Part shown: piece after piece, positions 28,487 through 38,169 of the stretch
Layout: each line of letters starts with the position of its first letter
Numbering within the stretch: position 1 is the first letter of the stretch
Source: Stappia stellulata
GTDB taxonomy: Bacteria; Pseudomonadota; Alphaproteobacteria; Rhizobiales; Stappiaceae
Assembly (NCBI RefSeq): GCF_020176715.1
Contig: NZ_JAIVMF010000001.1
Location: 587,092 to 651,091, forward strand
Direction of reading: 5' to 3'
DNA length: 64,000 nt
Position numbers and translations under genes: made by a program
Notes under the pieces: model-generated
Databases searched by the model: none
What the model was told of the DNA's origin: nothing
The model's input: only the letters and a program-made list of their open reading frames with translations

Positions 28487-29897
28487 CTACCCCGTTTCCC
28501 CGTTTCCCGGATGCCCCGCCAGCCGGCAGCCGCAGTTCCGCACGCAATCCCGGATGCGCATCCGCCAACACCAGACGCCCGCCATGCAGCCGCGCGACCG
28601 CGGACACGAGGCTCAGGCCGAGCCCGGACCCCGGTGCATTGCGGCTCTTCTCCAGCCGCACGAAGCGGTGCAGCACGCGCTCCTTGTCGGCATCCGGGAT
28701 CCCGGTTCCGAAATCGCGAACGGCAAGCACCACCGTGTCGCCGTCCCTGTATCCCTCAAGCGCGACCCTGACACCGCCGTCATCCGGGTTTTGAGCGTAT
28801 TTCAACGCATTTTCAATGAGATTCACCAAAGCCTGCACCAGCAGCTCGCGGTTTCCGCAAAGCGTCATCCCCGTGCCGGCGTCCAGCTCAAGCCGGCCTC
28901 CCTGATCCTCGACCACCGGGGCATAGAGCTCGCCAACCTCGGCGATGAGAGTGCCCGCGTCAAAGGTTTCCTGGACGGCATCAGAAGACCCCGCCTCGAC
29001 GCGCGCGATGCGCAAGAGCGCGTCGAAGGTGCGGATCAGCGTGTCGCAATCCTCGATCGTCGCCTCCAGCGCCGCGCGCGCGGGCGCATCCGCATCCTGC
29101 TGGCGCAGCGCCTCCTCGACCCGATTACGCATGCGCGTCAGCGGGGTCTTCAGGTCGTGCGCAATGTTGTCGGAGACATCCTTGAGGCCCTGCATCAGCG
29201 CCTCGATGCGCTCCAGCATGGTGTTGAGGCCGATTGCCAGGCGGTCGAACTCGTCGCCGGTGCCCTCCACCGGCAACCGCTCCGACAAATCACCCGACAT
29301 GATCCGCCGGCCGGTCGCCGCCATGGCGTCGATGCGCTTGAGCACGCGCCGGCTGACGTAGATCCAGGTCACCAGACCGAGACCGGCAAGCACCAGCAGC
29401 CAGAAACGCATCGCCTCGACCAGCAGCGAGCGGAAATACTGCTGCTCCTGCAGATCCCGCCCGACCAGAAGGCGAAAGCCGCCGGAAAGCTGGAACACCC
29501 GCACGAGCGCCTCGCGCTTGTCGCCGCCGCCGAGCGGCGTGTAGCTCACCCGCTGCAGCTCGCCGCTCTCGCCGGCCAGCACGCGCTCGTCCAGTCCCTC
29601 GACGTTGCCGACGAGCTGGTTGGCGGCAAAATCCGTGACGAGATAAAGGCTTGCGCCGGGCCGCCTCGAGCGCGCCTCGACGGAGGCGACCAGACCGCGA
29701 ATGCCGGCGATGCGGTAGCGGTCGGCCAGGCCGACGATCTCCGCATCCACCGTTTCGACGATCTGCTCGCGCAGCACCGTCGCCGTGTTTTGCGACAAAT
29801 AGACGATCACCGCGCCGGAGGCGAGCGAAAGCGCCGCCAGATAGATCAGCGCAAGCTTTATGGCCGTGGTGCGAAACAATTTAGCGAGCGGTGTCAC
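28446..29897 (-). CDS. Sensor histidine kinase (HAMP type), partner of the OmpR-type regulator
   Basis: A 483-residue membrane kinase. Helix 1 is at about 12-34, then a periplasmic loop of about 120 residues without a recognisable ligand domain, helix 2 near 160-180, and HAMP (RRIMSGDLSERLPV). HisKA has NIAHDLKTPLTRMRN with the phospho-acceptor His. HATPase has NLIENALKYA, DFGTGIPD and GSGLGLSLV. The start is GTG 29897, overlapping the regulator gene by 17 bases. The C-terminal tail reads through the start of glnE in another frame, so kinase and glnE are transcribed together. Confidence 0.93.
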   Translation of the reverse strand: MTPLAKLFRTTAIKLALIYLAALSLASGAVIVYLSQNTATVLREQIVETVDAEIVGLADRYRIAGIRGLVASVEARSRRPGASLYLVTDFAANQLVGNVEGLDERVLAGESGELQRVSYTPLGGGDKREALVRVFQLSGGFRLLVGRDLQEQQYFRSLLVEAMRFWLLVLAGLGLVTWIYVSRRVLKRIDAMAATGRRIMSGDLSERLPVEGTGDEFDRLAIGLNTMLERIEALMQGLKDVSDNIAHDLKTPLTRMRNRVEEALRQQDADAPARAALEATIEDCDTLIRTFDALLRIARVEAGSSDAVQETFDAGTLIAEVGELYAPVVEDQGGRLELDAGTGMTLCGNRELLVQALVNLIENALKYAQNPDDGGVRVALEGYRDGDTVVLAVRDFGTGIPDADKERVLHRFVRLEKSRNAPGSGLGLSLVSAVARLHGGRLVLADAHPGLRAELRLPAGGASGKRGNGVDERDGRADGRTGG

Positions 29898-30600
29898 GGA
29901 TCGTGTACCCGGCGCCGCGCACCGTATGGAGAAGCGGGCGGTCGAAATCCTTGTCGATCTTCGCGCGAAGCCGCGAGACGTGGACGTCGATCACATTGGT
30001 CTGCGGATCGAAGTGATACTCCCAGACATGTTCCAGCAGCATCGTGCGGGTCACCACCTGCCCGGCGTTCTGCATCAGGTATTCCAGCAGCTTGAACTCG
30101 CGCGGCTGAAGCGGAATGTCGCGGCCCGAGCGGGTGACCGTGTGGGTGAGCCGGTCGAGCGTCAGGTCGCCCACGGTATAGCTGGTGTCGATGTCCTGCT
30201 GGCGCGGGCGCCGGCCAAGCGCCTCGACGCGGGCGAGAAGCTCGGAAAACGCATAGGGTTTGGGGAGGTAGTCGTCGCCGCCGGCGCGCAGTCCGGTGAC
30301 CCGGTCGTCGACCTGGCCAAGTGCCGACAGCACGAGGACCGGTGTGTGATTGCCGTCCGCGCGCAGGCCGGAAATCATCGAGAGACCGTCGCGGCGCGGC
30401 AGCATCCGGTCGACCACCAGAACGTCATAGGGTGCGGAGGACGCCAGTTCGTAACCGGTCTCGCCGTCGGCCGCGTGGTCGACCACATGGCCGGCCTCGC
30501 GCAGGGCCTTGGCGAGATAGTTGGCGGCTTCGGTATCGTCCTCGACAATCAGGATTCGCATCGGCTTCTTCACATCGCGTTGCGCAGCGGTTGCTTGCAT
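29881..30600 (-). CDS. OmpR-family response regulator
   Basis: A 239-residue two-domain regulator: receiver with acidic pocket VEDD and phospho-acceptor Asp in VLVVDRMLP (about residue 64), Lys in YLPKPY, and a winged-helix DNA-binding domain (FKLLEYLMQNAGQVVTR, then VHVSRLRAKID and TVRGAGYTI). An internal ATG at 30561 (MRILIVEDD) would give the more usual N-terminus and is an equally good start. It lies 129 bases downstream of degP behind a terminator and heads the regulator-kinase-glnE transcript. Confidence 0.94.
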   Translation of the reverse strand: MQATAAQRDVKKPMRILIVEDDTEAANYLAKALREAGHVVDHAADGETGYELASSAPYDVLVVDRMLPRRDGLSMISGLRADGNHTPVLVLSALGQVDDRVTGLRAGGDDYLPKPYAFSELLARVEALGRRPRQQDIDTSYTVGDLTLDRLTHTVTRSGRDIPLQPREFKLLEYLMQNAGQVVTRTMLLEHVWEYHFDPQTNVIDVHVSRLRAKIDKDFDRPLLHTVRGAGYTIRDTAR

Positions 30601-30644
30601 ATCACCGTCGGGGAGCGCGGTCTAATCGCGCGCCCGCGACGCCA

Positions 30645-30676
30645 AAGCCCCGGACCGTATCACCGGTCCGGGGCTT
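30645..30676 (-). terminator. Strong hairpin between degP and the response regulator
   Basis: A perfect 13-base-pair GC-rich stem with a 6-base loop, about 55 bases after the degP stop. In the degP direction it is followed by only a short T run. It probably ends degP transcripts and separates them from the regulator operon. Confidence 0.65.
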
Positions 30677-30729
30677 CGTTGCGTTTCAGGCGCCGGGTGG
30701 CGCCGGCTTTCGCCCCTTGAGGACCCGCG

Positions 30730-32253
30730 TCAGCCGCGGGCGACCGGGACCGCCACGAAGCGCGTGGCGTTTTCGCTCTTCACCCGCATCAGGACGGCCT
30801 TGCGGCCTCCCTCGCTGGCGCCGAGCACGGCACTAGCCACATCGCCCGGAGCGTCGACCTGCTTGCCGGCGACCTCGAGGATCACGTCGCCGCGCTTCAG
30901 GCCCTTCTCCGCGGCCGCGCTGTCGTTCGCGAGATCGGTGATCACCACACCGCGCTCGCCCGCGCCGACCTTGCTGGCGGAGGCCAGTTCCAGGCCGAGG
31001 CTGTCGACGAAGGCGGTTGCCTCGCCGGTCGGCTCGACCGCCGCGGTGACGCTGGCCTTTTCCTGCAGGCGACCGAGGGTCACGTCGACGCTCTGCTTGC
31101 GGCCGTCGCGCCAGATGCCGAGCTCGACCACGGTCTCCGGCGGATAGCCGGCGATCTTGCGGGCCAACTCACGCGGTCCGTCGATCGCCTCCCCGTCGAC
31201 CGTCAGGATGGTGTCGCCGGACTCGATCCCGGCCTGCAGCGCAGGGCTGTCGGCCTGGGCCTCGGCAACGATGGCGCCCTTGGCTTCCTCGAGGCCGAGG
31301 CTTTCGGCGATGTCGGCGGATACCGGCTGGATCTGTACGCCGAGCCAGCCGCGCACCACCGTTCCGTCGTCCTTGAGGTCGGCGATAATGTTGGTCGCCG
31401 TCGACGCGGGAATGGCGAAGGCAATGCCGACATTGCCGCCCGACGGCGAGAAGATCGCAGCGTTCACGCCGATGACCTGCCCCTTGGTGTTGAAGGCGGG
31501 ACCGCCGGAGTTGCCGCGGTTCACCGGGGCATCGATCTGGATGAAGTCGTCATAGGGACCGGCGCCGATGTCACGGCCGCGAGCCGAGACGATACCGGCC
31601 GTCACCGATCCGCCAAGACCGAAGGGATTGCCGACAGCAACCACCCATTCGCCGACCACCGGGGCCTCCTCGGCGAATTCGACATAGGTGAACTCCGTAT
31701 CCGCATCGACCTTGAGCAACGCCAGGTCGGTGCGCTCGTCGGTGCCGATCAGCCGCGCCTCATACTCGCGTCCGTCGTCGCCGACCACGGTGAATTCGCT
31801 GCCGCCGGCCACGACATGCTCATTGGTGACGAGATAGCCGTCCTCGGAGATGAAGAAGCCCGAGCCCTGGCTTGAGGCACGGCGCTGCGGACGCGCGTCA
31901 TCGCCGCCCGGCTTGCCGCCGAACTGCCGGAAGAAGCGCTGAAGCGGATGATCGCGGGGCAGATCCTCAAAGCCCGGAATGCCCCGCCCGCGCGAGGACA
32001 TCATGCGCGGGGTCCGGTCGGAGGTGACGCGGACGCTGACGACGGCGGGCTTCACCGCCGCGACGACCGGCGCGAAGCTCTGCGGCGCGGCGGCGTCGAC
32101 CCGCACCGGGTCGGCAAGGGCGAATTGTCCGGGCACGACGGTCTGCGCCGTCAGGCCGCCGGCAAGGCCGAGCGCCAGCGCACCGACGACGAGGCCCCTG
32201 CGCCCACCGCGCGGCAGACGGCGAATGGCTGCGGGAATTTTCTTGGTCGACAT
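30730..32253 (-). CDS. degP: Periplasmic serine protease / chaperone, Do (DegP/HtrA) family
   Basis: A 507-residue HtrA protease that degrades or refolds misfolded envelope proteins. An N-terminal hydrophobic stretch (about 20-40) acts as signal or anchor. The trypsin-like domain has an intact triad: His in TNEHVV (about 146), Asp in TDLALL (176) and Ser in NRGNSGGP (249). Two PDZ domains follow (around 300-380 and 420-500). The start is ATG 32253 with GGAGA upstream; an upstream in-frame start at 32286 lacks a good ribosome site. The neighbouring two-component pair is a plausible envelope-stress partner (inference). Confidence 0.93.
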   Translation of the reverse strand: MSTKKIPAAIRRLPRGGRRGLVVGALALGLAGGLTAQTVVPGQFALADPVRVDAAAPQSFAPVVAAVKPAVVSVRVTSDRTPRMMSSRGRGIPGFEDLPRDHPLQRFFRQFGGKPGGDDARPQRRASSQGSGFFISEDGYLVTNEHVVAGGSEFTVVGDDGREYEARLIGTDERTDLALLKVDADTEFTYVEFAEEAPVVGEWVVAVGNPFGLGGSVTAGIVSARGRDIGAGPYDDFIQIDAPVNRGNSGGPAFNTKGQVIGVNAAIFSPSGGNVGIAFAIPASTATNIIADLKDDGTVVRGWLGVQIQPVSADIAESLGLEEAKGAIVAEAQADSPALQAGIESGDTILTVDGEAIDGPRELARKIAGYPPETVVELGIWRDGRKQSVDVTLGRLQEKASVTAAVEPTGEATAFVDSLGLELASASKVGAGERGVVITDLANDSAAAEKGLKRGDVILEVAGKQVDAPGDVASAVLGASEGGRKAVLMRVKSENATRFVAVPVARG

Positions 32254-32429
32254 GTTTGGTCTCCACGTCTTGGTCAGGAACATCAAGCCGGGCCGGCCTG
32301 AGGGGAAGTGGCTGCCCGGGTGTCACCTGAAGATATGGACCATGTCGCCTTACAGCCGCCTGTCGAAGCGATTAAGCTTTGGTAATGTTGGCAGGCCACC
32401 ACCGCCCGACGGATAGAGAAGCGGCCGTG

Positions 32430-33674
32430 TCAGTCCCCGGCCGCATCCCCATCCTGCGTGACAACGGCCGCGCCGGCCTCCAGCGTTTGGTGAACGGGAC
32501 ACTTGTCCGCGATCTCCAGCAGGCGGGCGCGGGTCTCCGCGTCGATGTCGCCGGTGAGATGCAGGATCCGCTCGAAGCGGTCGATCCGGCCGCCACGGGC
32601 GCGGGCATCCTCGGCGCAGTCGGCACAATCCTTGGCGTGAACCTTGGCATGGCGGACCGTCGTGCCGATCCGCTCCAGCTCGATGCCCTTGTGCTCGGCA
32701 TACATGCGCAGCGTCATGACGGTACAGGCACCGAGCGCGGCCGCGAGATAGTCGTAAGGAGACGGCCCGCTGTCGAGGCCGCCGACGTCTTCCGGTTCGT
32801 CGGCCAGCAAGCGATGCGTGCCTGCCCGCACGAGCGCCTGGAACTTGCCTTGCCCCGTCTCGGTAACGACAACCCCCTCCGCCGTGCTGTCGTCGGCCTG
32901 GCTTTCGGCCGGCGCGAGATAGCGGCTCGCCCAGGCGGCGATGACATCCGCCGCATAGGCGGCATCACCGGGATCGCTCAGCAGATGGTCGGCGGTATCG
33001 AGGGAGATGAAGCTCTTGGGATGTTTGGCGGCCACGAAAAGCGCCGTCGCATTGTCGATGCCGACGACCTCGTCGCGCGGGGCATGCAGCACCAGAAGCG
33101 CCTTGCCGAGCCGTGCCACCCGGTCGCGCACCGCGTGCTGCGACAGGTCGTCGAGAAACTGCCGCTCGATGGTGAAGCTGCGCCCGGCAAGCGTAACGTC
33201 CGCCTGTCCGTCCTGGCGGATCGTCTCGAGATCGGCATGGAAATTGTGGACCACGTGATCGGCATCCGCCGGCGCGCCGATGGTGGCGACCGCCACAGTC
33301 TCGGGAATATCGGCAGCAACGGCAAGCACCGCCGCGCCGCCGAGCGAATGGCCGATCAGGAGGCTCGGCGCCTCGTAGTTGGACCGCAGGAAGTCCGCAG
33401 CCGCCAGAAGATCGGCGAGATTGGAGGAAAAATTGGTGGAGGCGAAGTCGCCCCCCGACCCGCCAAGGCCGGTGAAATCGAAGCGAAGCACCCCGATGCC
33501 CGATGCCGTCAGCGCCTGCGCGATGCGGCGCGCCGCGACCACATCCTTGGAACAGGTGAAGCAATGCGCAAACAGCGCATAGGCCCGCACGGGGCCGTCC
33601 GGCAGATCGAGCCGGGCGGCAAGCTCGGCTCCCGCATGTCCGGCAAAGGTCAGTCGGATCGGCTTGGCAGTCAT
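32430..33674 (-). CDS. Fused alpha/beta hydrolase and OsmC-family protein
   Basis: A 414-residue two-domain protein. The N-terminal hydrolase (about 1-255) has LLIGHSLGGAAV with the nucleophile Ser, an Asp in HAPRDEVVG and a His in DTADHLL. The C-terminal OsmC domain (about 270-410) carries the two peroxidatic-type cysteines in LGACTVMTL and ADKCPVHQTL. OsmC domains reduce organic hydroperoxides; this fusion is a known family architecture. There is no signal peptide. It lies between degP and ccmH on the same strand with its own spacing (176 bases before degP). Confidence 0.92.
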   Translation of the reverse strand: MTAKPIRLTFAGHAGAELAARLDLPDGPVRAYALFAHCFTCSKDVVAARRIAQALTASGIGVLRFDFTGLGGSGGDFASTNFSSNLADLLAAADFLRSNYEAPSLLIGHSLGGAAVLAVAADIPETVAVATIGAPADADHVVHNFHADLETIRQDGQADVTLAGRSFTIERQFLDDLSQHAVRDRVARLGKALLVLHAPRDEVVGIDNATALFVAAKHPKSFISLDTADHLLSDPGDAAYAADVIAAWASRYLAPAESQADDSTAEGVVVTETGQGKFQALVRAGTHRLLADEPEDVGGLDSGPSPYDYLAAALGACTVMTLRMYAEHKGIELERIGTTVRHAKVHAKDCADCAEDARARGGRIDRFERILHLTGDIDAETRARLLEIADKCPVHQTLEAGAAVVTQDGDAAGD

Positions 33675-33805
33675 TCACGCATCCCCGGTTTTCTGGCGCA
33701 GCAATAAGGCGCCGCCCCCGTCATGTGGGACGGCGCCTTCGAAATGTCGAGCCGGAGGCTTGCGCGCCATCGCCCCGGCGCGCGGCGACATGCGCAAGAC
33801 CCCCC

Positions 33806-34294
33806 TCAGCGTCCGTCGGCCTGTTCGGCGAGAATGCGGTCGAGTTTCGCCTGTTCCGCATCGCTGAGCGATGTGGTCCGCGTCGTCGCCAGCGTGCGCG
33901 TGCGCCGTCGCGCCGCGACCAGCAGCGTCCCCGCGCCCACCAAAAGGGCGAGAGGCGCCACCGCCCAAAGCAGGACCGTGTTCCAGGAAAAGCGGGGCTT
34001 GAGCAGGACGAACTCGCCGTAGCGCGCCACCAGATAGTCGATCACTTCCGAATTGCTGTCGCCGGCGACAAGCCGCTCGCGCACCAGCACGCGCAGGTCC
34101 TTGGCGAGCGGCGCGTCGCTGTCGTCGATCGACTGGTTCTGGCACACCATGCAGCGCAGGTTCGCAGACAGGTCTCGGGCGCGCTGTTCCAGCACCGGAT
34201 CGTCGAGGATCTCGTCGGGGGCAACGGCCCCCGCCGGCAAGGCCGCGAGAGCAATTGCCAGCCCGGCGAGAATCGCGAGAACGATGTTGCGCAT
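33806..34294 (-). CDS. ccmH: Cytochrome c maturation thioredox protein CcmH (CycL)
   Basis: A 162-residue periplasm-facing protein that reduces apocytochrome c heme-site cysteines. The signal sequence is about residues 1-23, the redox motif LRCMVCQNQ has Cys48 and Cys51, and a single membrane helix lies near 105-127 followed by a short basic cytoplasmic tail. The start ATG lies 11 bases after the ccmF stop. The size fits a CcmH without the fused CcmI part, and a separate ccmI is present. Confidence 0.95.
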   Translation of the reverse strand: MRNIVLAILAGLAIALAALPAGAVAPDEILDDPVLEQRARDLSANLRCMVCQNQSIDDSDAPLAKDLRVLVRERLVAGDSNSEVIDYLVARYGEFVLLKPRFSWNTVLLWAVAPLALLVGAGTLLVAARRRTRTLATTRTTSLSDAEQAKLDRILAEQADGR

Positions 34295-34305
34295 TGTCAC
34301 TGCTC

Positions 34306-36282
34306 CTATTCCGCCGGGACGGCGCGCATGCGCGCCGGGCGCGGGGCGCCGACCCTGAGGCGGCGGTCGAACAGCGACAACACGGCGCCGAAACCCATCA
34401 CCAGGCAGCCGAGCCAGATCAGTGTCACGAAGGGCTTGTGATAGAGCCGGATATCGGCACCGCCGTCGGCGTGAACCTCGCCGATGGAGACATAGACCTG
34501 CGACAGGCCGAAGGTCACGATGCCGGCCTCCGTCGTCGGCATGCGCCGCGCTGTGTAGAGCCGCTTGGCCGGATCCGCTTCCGCGACCTTCACACCGCCC
34601 TTGAAGATATCGAAATGACCGACGTCGTCGATGTAGTTCGGTCCGGTGCGACGCACGAGTCCGCCGAAGGCAAGCTCGTAATCGCCAATGGTCACGGTCT
34701 CGTTCGGACGGATCGTCAGGACCTTTTCTTCCTGGAAGGCTTCCGTGGCGACGATGCCAAGCATCACGACGCCCATGCCGATATGCCCGAAGGCCGCGCC
34801 CCAGGCGGAGCTCGGCAGACCGAAGAGCCGCCGGAACCCCGTCGACATGCCGACATCGGCGAACCGCGCACGCGAGAGGATTTCGGCGACGGCTCCGGCG
34901 ATCACCCAGACACCGGCGCCGATGCCAAGGGCCGCCAGGATCTGCTGCGGCCCCTGGAACCACACCACCATCAGCGTTGCCAGCAGGGTCAGGCCGAAGG
35001 CGCCGTAAAGGCGCTGGGACACGGCATAGATGTCGCCGCGCTTCCAGGCGAGCAGCGGCCCGAAGGGCATTGCCAGCAGGAGCGGGATCATCAGCGGGCC
35101 GAAAGTGAGGTTGAAGAACGGCGGTCCGACGGAGATCTTCTCGCCGGTAACCGCCTCCAGGGCCAGCGGATAGAGCGTGCCGACGAAGACGGCCGCGGCC
35201 GCGACCGTCAAGAGCAGGTTGTTCAGCACCAGCGCGCCCTCGCGGCTGACCGGCGCGAACAGGCCGCCCTGCTTGAGAAGCGGCGCGCGCCAGGCGTAGA
35301 GCGCCAGCGATCCGCCGATGAAGACGACCAGGATGCCGAGAATGAAAGTGCCGCGGGCCGGGTCGGTTGCGAAGGCATGCACGCTGGTGAGCACGCCCGA
35401 GCGCACCAGGAAGGTGCCAAGCAGCGACAGCGAGAACGTCAGGATCGCAAGCAGGACTGTCCAGACCTTCAGCGCGCCGCGTTTTTCCATGACGATGGCG
35501 GAATGCAGCAGCGCCGTGCCGGCAAGCCAGGGCATGAAGGAGGCATTCTCCACCGGATCCCAGAACCAGTAGCCGCCCCAGCCGAGCTCGTAATAGGCCC
35601 AATAGGAGCCCATGGCGATGCCGAGCGTCAGGAACAGCCAGGCAAGCAGCGTCCAGGGGCGCACCCAGCGCGCCCAGGCCGCATCGACGCGCCCGAGGAT
35701 CAGCGCCGCAATGGCGAAGGAGAAGGTGATCGAGAAGCCGACATAGCCGACGTAGAGCAGCGGCGGATGGATCGCCAGGCCGATGTCCTGAAGGATCGGG
35801 TTGAGGTCCTGCCCCTCCAGCGGCGGCGGCGACACACGGATGAAGGGGTTCGAGGTGACCAGCGTGAACAGCAGGAAGGCGGCCGTCACCCAGCCCTGCA
35901 CACCCAGCGTCGTCGCCCGTAACTCGGGCGGAATGTTGCGGCCGAAGGCGGCCACGAGCGCACCGAAGAGCACGAGGATCAGAACCCACAGCAGGAGCGA
36001 TCCCTCGTGATTGCCCCACACGCCGGTGATCTTGAAGAGGTCGGGCTTTGCCGAATGGGAGTTCTGCACGACGTTCAGAACCGAGAAGTCCGACGTGACA
36101 TAGGCCATCATCAGCGCGGCGAAGGAAATCCCGACCAGAAGGAACATCATCGCCGACACGGGCGGTGCGACGGCCATCATCCGCTGGTCGTGGCGCAGCG
36201 CGCCCCAGATCGGAACCACCGACTGGACGAGGGACAGGACGAACGCGAGAATCAGTGCGAAATGTCCGACTTCAACAATCAT
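34306..36282 (-). CDS. ccmF: Heme lyase subunit CcmF (CycK)
   Basis: A 658-residue polytopic inner-membrane protein with about 15 hydrophobic helices that ligates heme to apocytochrome c together with CcmH and CcmI. The tryptophan-rich WWD-type heme motif [12 protein letters not shown] is present near residue 233. The length is normal. The start is ATG 36282 with GGAAGGA upstream; an in-frame start 30 bases earlier has no advantage. Confidence 0.96.
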   Translation of the reverse strand: MIVEVGHFALILAFVLSLVQSVVPIWGALRHDQRMMAVAPPVSAMMFLLVGISFAALMMAYVTSDFSVLNVVQNSHSAKPDLFKITGVWGNHEGSLLLWVLILVLFGALVAAFGRNIPPELRATTLGVQGWVTAAFLLFTLVTSNPFIRVSPPPLEGQDLNPILQDIGLAIHPPLLYVGYVGFSITFSFAIAALILGRVDAAWARWVRPWTLLAWLFLTLGIAMGSYWAYYELGWGGYWFWDPVENASFMPWLAGTALLHSAIVMEKRGALKVWTVLLAILTFSLSLLGTFLVRSGVLTSVHAFATDPARGTFILGILVVFIGGSLALYAWRAPLLKQGGLFAPVSREGALVLNNLLLTVAAAAVFVGTLYPLALEAVTGEKISVGPPFFNLTFGPLMIPLLLAMPFGPLLAWKRGDIYAVSQRLYGAFGLTLLATLMVVWFQGPQQILAALGIGAGVWVIAGAVAEILSRARFADVGMSTGFRRLFGLPSSAWGAAFGHIGMGVVMLGIVATEAFQEEKVLTIRPNETVTIGDYELAFGGLVRRTGPNYIDDVGHFDIFKGGVKVAEADPAKRLYTARRMPTTEAGIVTFGLSQVYVSIGEVHADGGADIRLYHKPFVTLIWLGCLVMGFGAVLSLFDRRLRVGAPRPARMRAVPAE

Positions 36283-36443
36283 TCCGGTCCATCCTTCCAG
36301 CTCTCGGATCACGCGCGTCTGCGGTCGGCATCAAGTCTAGGGCTTCCGGCGGGCGGAAGGTCAACCTCCCCTTGCGGCATCGGCCGCACGGCAACGGTGG
36401 CGCAGCCCCCCGTCGAGGTCAATTCACGCGCCCGGCATCGCGC

Positions 36444-36881
36444 CTATTGCTCGCCCTGCCACACGCCCTTGCCCTTGAGCGCATCGGCGACTTCCTTGGG
36501 CATATAGTTCTCGTCGTGCTTGGCCAGCACATTGTCGGCCCTGAAGATCCCGTCCGGGGTGAGCACCCCTTCGGTGACGACGCCCTGCCCCTCGCGAAAC
36601 AGGTCGGGCAGCAGCCCGACATAGACAACGTCGACCGTCTCGACCGTGTCGGTGACGGAGAAGCGCACCTGCGCGTTCTCGCCGCGCTGCACGCTGCCTT
36701 CCGCCACAAGCCCGCCGAGGCGGATCCGCTGGCCATCCGGCAGCCCGCCGGCGACGATATCGCTCGGGCTCTGGAAGAACACGATCCGGTCGTTCAGGGC
36801 GAAAAGGATCAGGCCGACGGCAACGGCAAGCACGCTGCCGGCCGCGGCGATCATCGTAAGGCGTCTTTGTTTGCGCGTCAT
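36444..36881 (-). CDS. ccmE: Heme chaperone CcmE (CycJ)
   Basis: A 145-residue membrane-anchored periplasmic heme chaperone. One N-terminal helix (about 9-28), an OB-fold domain, and the covalent heme-binding His122 in [10 protein letters not shown] are all present. A gap of 161 bases separates it from the ccmF start; nothing coding is seen there. Confidence 0.97.
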   Translation of the reverse strand: MTRKQRRLTMIAAAGSVLAVAVGLILFALNDRIVFFQSPSDIVAGGLPDGQRIRLGGLVAEGSVQRGENAQVRFSVTDTVETVDVVYVGLLPDLFREGQGVVTEGVLTPDGIFRADNVLAKHDENYMPKEVADALKGKGVWQGEQ

Positions 36882-36933
36882 GTCAGTCCCGGTGCGATCC
36901 CATCATCGAAGCCCCCACGCCCCGTTCGAAACA

Positions 36934-38097
36934 TCATGATCCGACGCCAAGCTCGCGCGCGAGGGATTTCACCTGCGCCACGGCCGCGGGATCCTCTTTC
37001 AGCGCCTCTTCAGCGCGTGTCGCCGTGTCGCGCAGTCGGTCGGCATCGCCGAGCACCGCGACGGCGCGCATCAAACGCAGCCATTCGTCGGTCGAACCGC
37101 CCTCCTCGGACAGGCGCGTGTCGAGCCGGTCGACCATCGAGCGGATCATCGCCGAGCGGTCCTCGGCGGTCATCTCGGCGGCGGCGGCGATGTCGTCCCG
37201 GTTCGGCCCCGGCGCGGCGGCCACCGCCGGTGCGGTCTCGACGCCGAGTTTCGCCAGTTCGACGCGAACCGCCTCGGCCCAAGCCTCCCCGCCCTCAGCC
37301 TCGTCGAGAAGCGCCTGCCATGCGGCGATCGCCTCGTCCTTGCGGTTTTCCTGGGTCAGGGCGAGCGCGAGAAAAAAGCGCGGCTTGATCGCGCTCGGGT
37401 CCAGCGCCACGGCGCGCTCGAAGGCCGCCCGGGCCTCCGCGCCGACGATGCCGTTGTTGGCGATCACCAGCGCCTCGCCGCGGTCGGTCTCCCGGCGCTC
37501 GGTGGATCCGAGGATGCGGATCGCCGCGGCATAGGCCGCCGCCGCATCCTCCGCGCGCCCGAGCCGCATGTAGGCCGGCGCGATCACGTCCCATCCGCGC
37601 CCGTCGGACGGCTCTTCGGCCAGCCGCTGCTCGACCCTGGCAACGAGATCCGGCAGCGAGCGGTTCTGCACCGGTTCCTGGAGACGGGCCTGAAGCGGCT
37701 GGTCGGGAACATCCGGCGAGCCGATGACCGAGTAGAGGCCGATGGTTCCAAGCGGCACCGCGACGAGCGCCAGCGCCTGAGCGACCCGAAGGCCGATGCG
37801 CGCGCGCGGACGCGAGCCGGCGTCCGCCGTCGGCGTGTCCGGCGCTTCTTCCCCTGCGCCACCGGCCGCTATCAGCCGGCGGGCGATTTCCGTGCGTGCC
37901 GCCTCCGCGGCCTCCTCGGAAATCAGGCCGCGATCGAGGTCGCGGTCGACCTCTCCGAGCTGGGCCTTGTAAACCTCGACGTCATAGGCCGCGGTTTCGC
38001 GCTGCTCCCGACCGGAACGCGACAAGGGAACCAGCACCGAAAGCGCCGCTGCAACCGCCAGAACGGAGAACACAATCCAAATCATCATGACGGGCAT
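36934..38097 (-). CDS. ccmI: Cytochrome c maturation protein CcmI (CycH)
   Basis: A 387-residue apocytochrome c chaperone: an N-terminal helix (MIWIVFSVLAVAAALSVLV), a short cytoplasmic stretch, a second helix near 110-130, then a periplasmic region with TPR-like repeats (GWDVIAPAYMRLGRAEDAAAAY; AFERAVALDPSAIKPRFFLALAL described by position, about 175-260). It is the first gene of the ccmIEFH run. Internal ATGs at 38088 and 38085 are alternative starts. Confidence 0.94.
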   Translation of the reverse strand: MPVMMIWIVFSVLAVAAALSVLVPLSRSGREQRETAAYDVEVYKAQLGEVDRDLDRGLISEEAAEAARTEIARRLIAAGGAGEEAPDTPTADAGSRPRARIGLRVAQALALVAVPLGTIGLYSVIGSPDVPDQPLQARLQEPVQNRSLPDLVARVEQRLAEEPSDGRGWDVIAPAYMRLGRAEDAAAAYAAAIRILGSTERRETDRGEALVIANNGIVGAEARAAFERAVALDPSAIKPRFFLALALTQENRKDEAIAAWQALLDEAEGGEAWAEAVRVELAKLGVETAPAVAAAPGPNRDDIAAAAEMTAEDRSAMIRSMVDRLDTRLSEEGGSTDEWLRLMRAVAVLGDADRLRDTATRAEEALKEDPAAVAQVKSLARELGVGS

Positions 38098-38169
38098 ATA
38101 GACCGCGACTTGCGACGTTCCGCAAGCAAAACCGGACTGTGACAGGGCGTCGCGGGTGGGTGCGCCGGA

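Noticed and set aside
26294..28771. 825-codon plus-strand open frame
   Set aside because: Antisense to glnE, which has full family motifs; the shadow has none.
32372..32386. Possible CtrA box between degP and the OsmC fusion
   Set aside because: TTAA-N7-TAAT lacks the second TTAA half.
34255..35922. 555-codon plus-strand open frame
   Set aside because: Antisense to ccmF; strongly biased Arg/Gln/Glu composition, no homology recognised.
33806..36019. Reading CcmH as a 737-residue protein
   Set aside because: The extension upstream of 34294 is out-of-frame ccmF sequence; the true signal peptide and start are at 34294.
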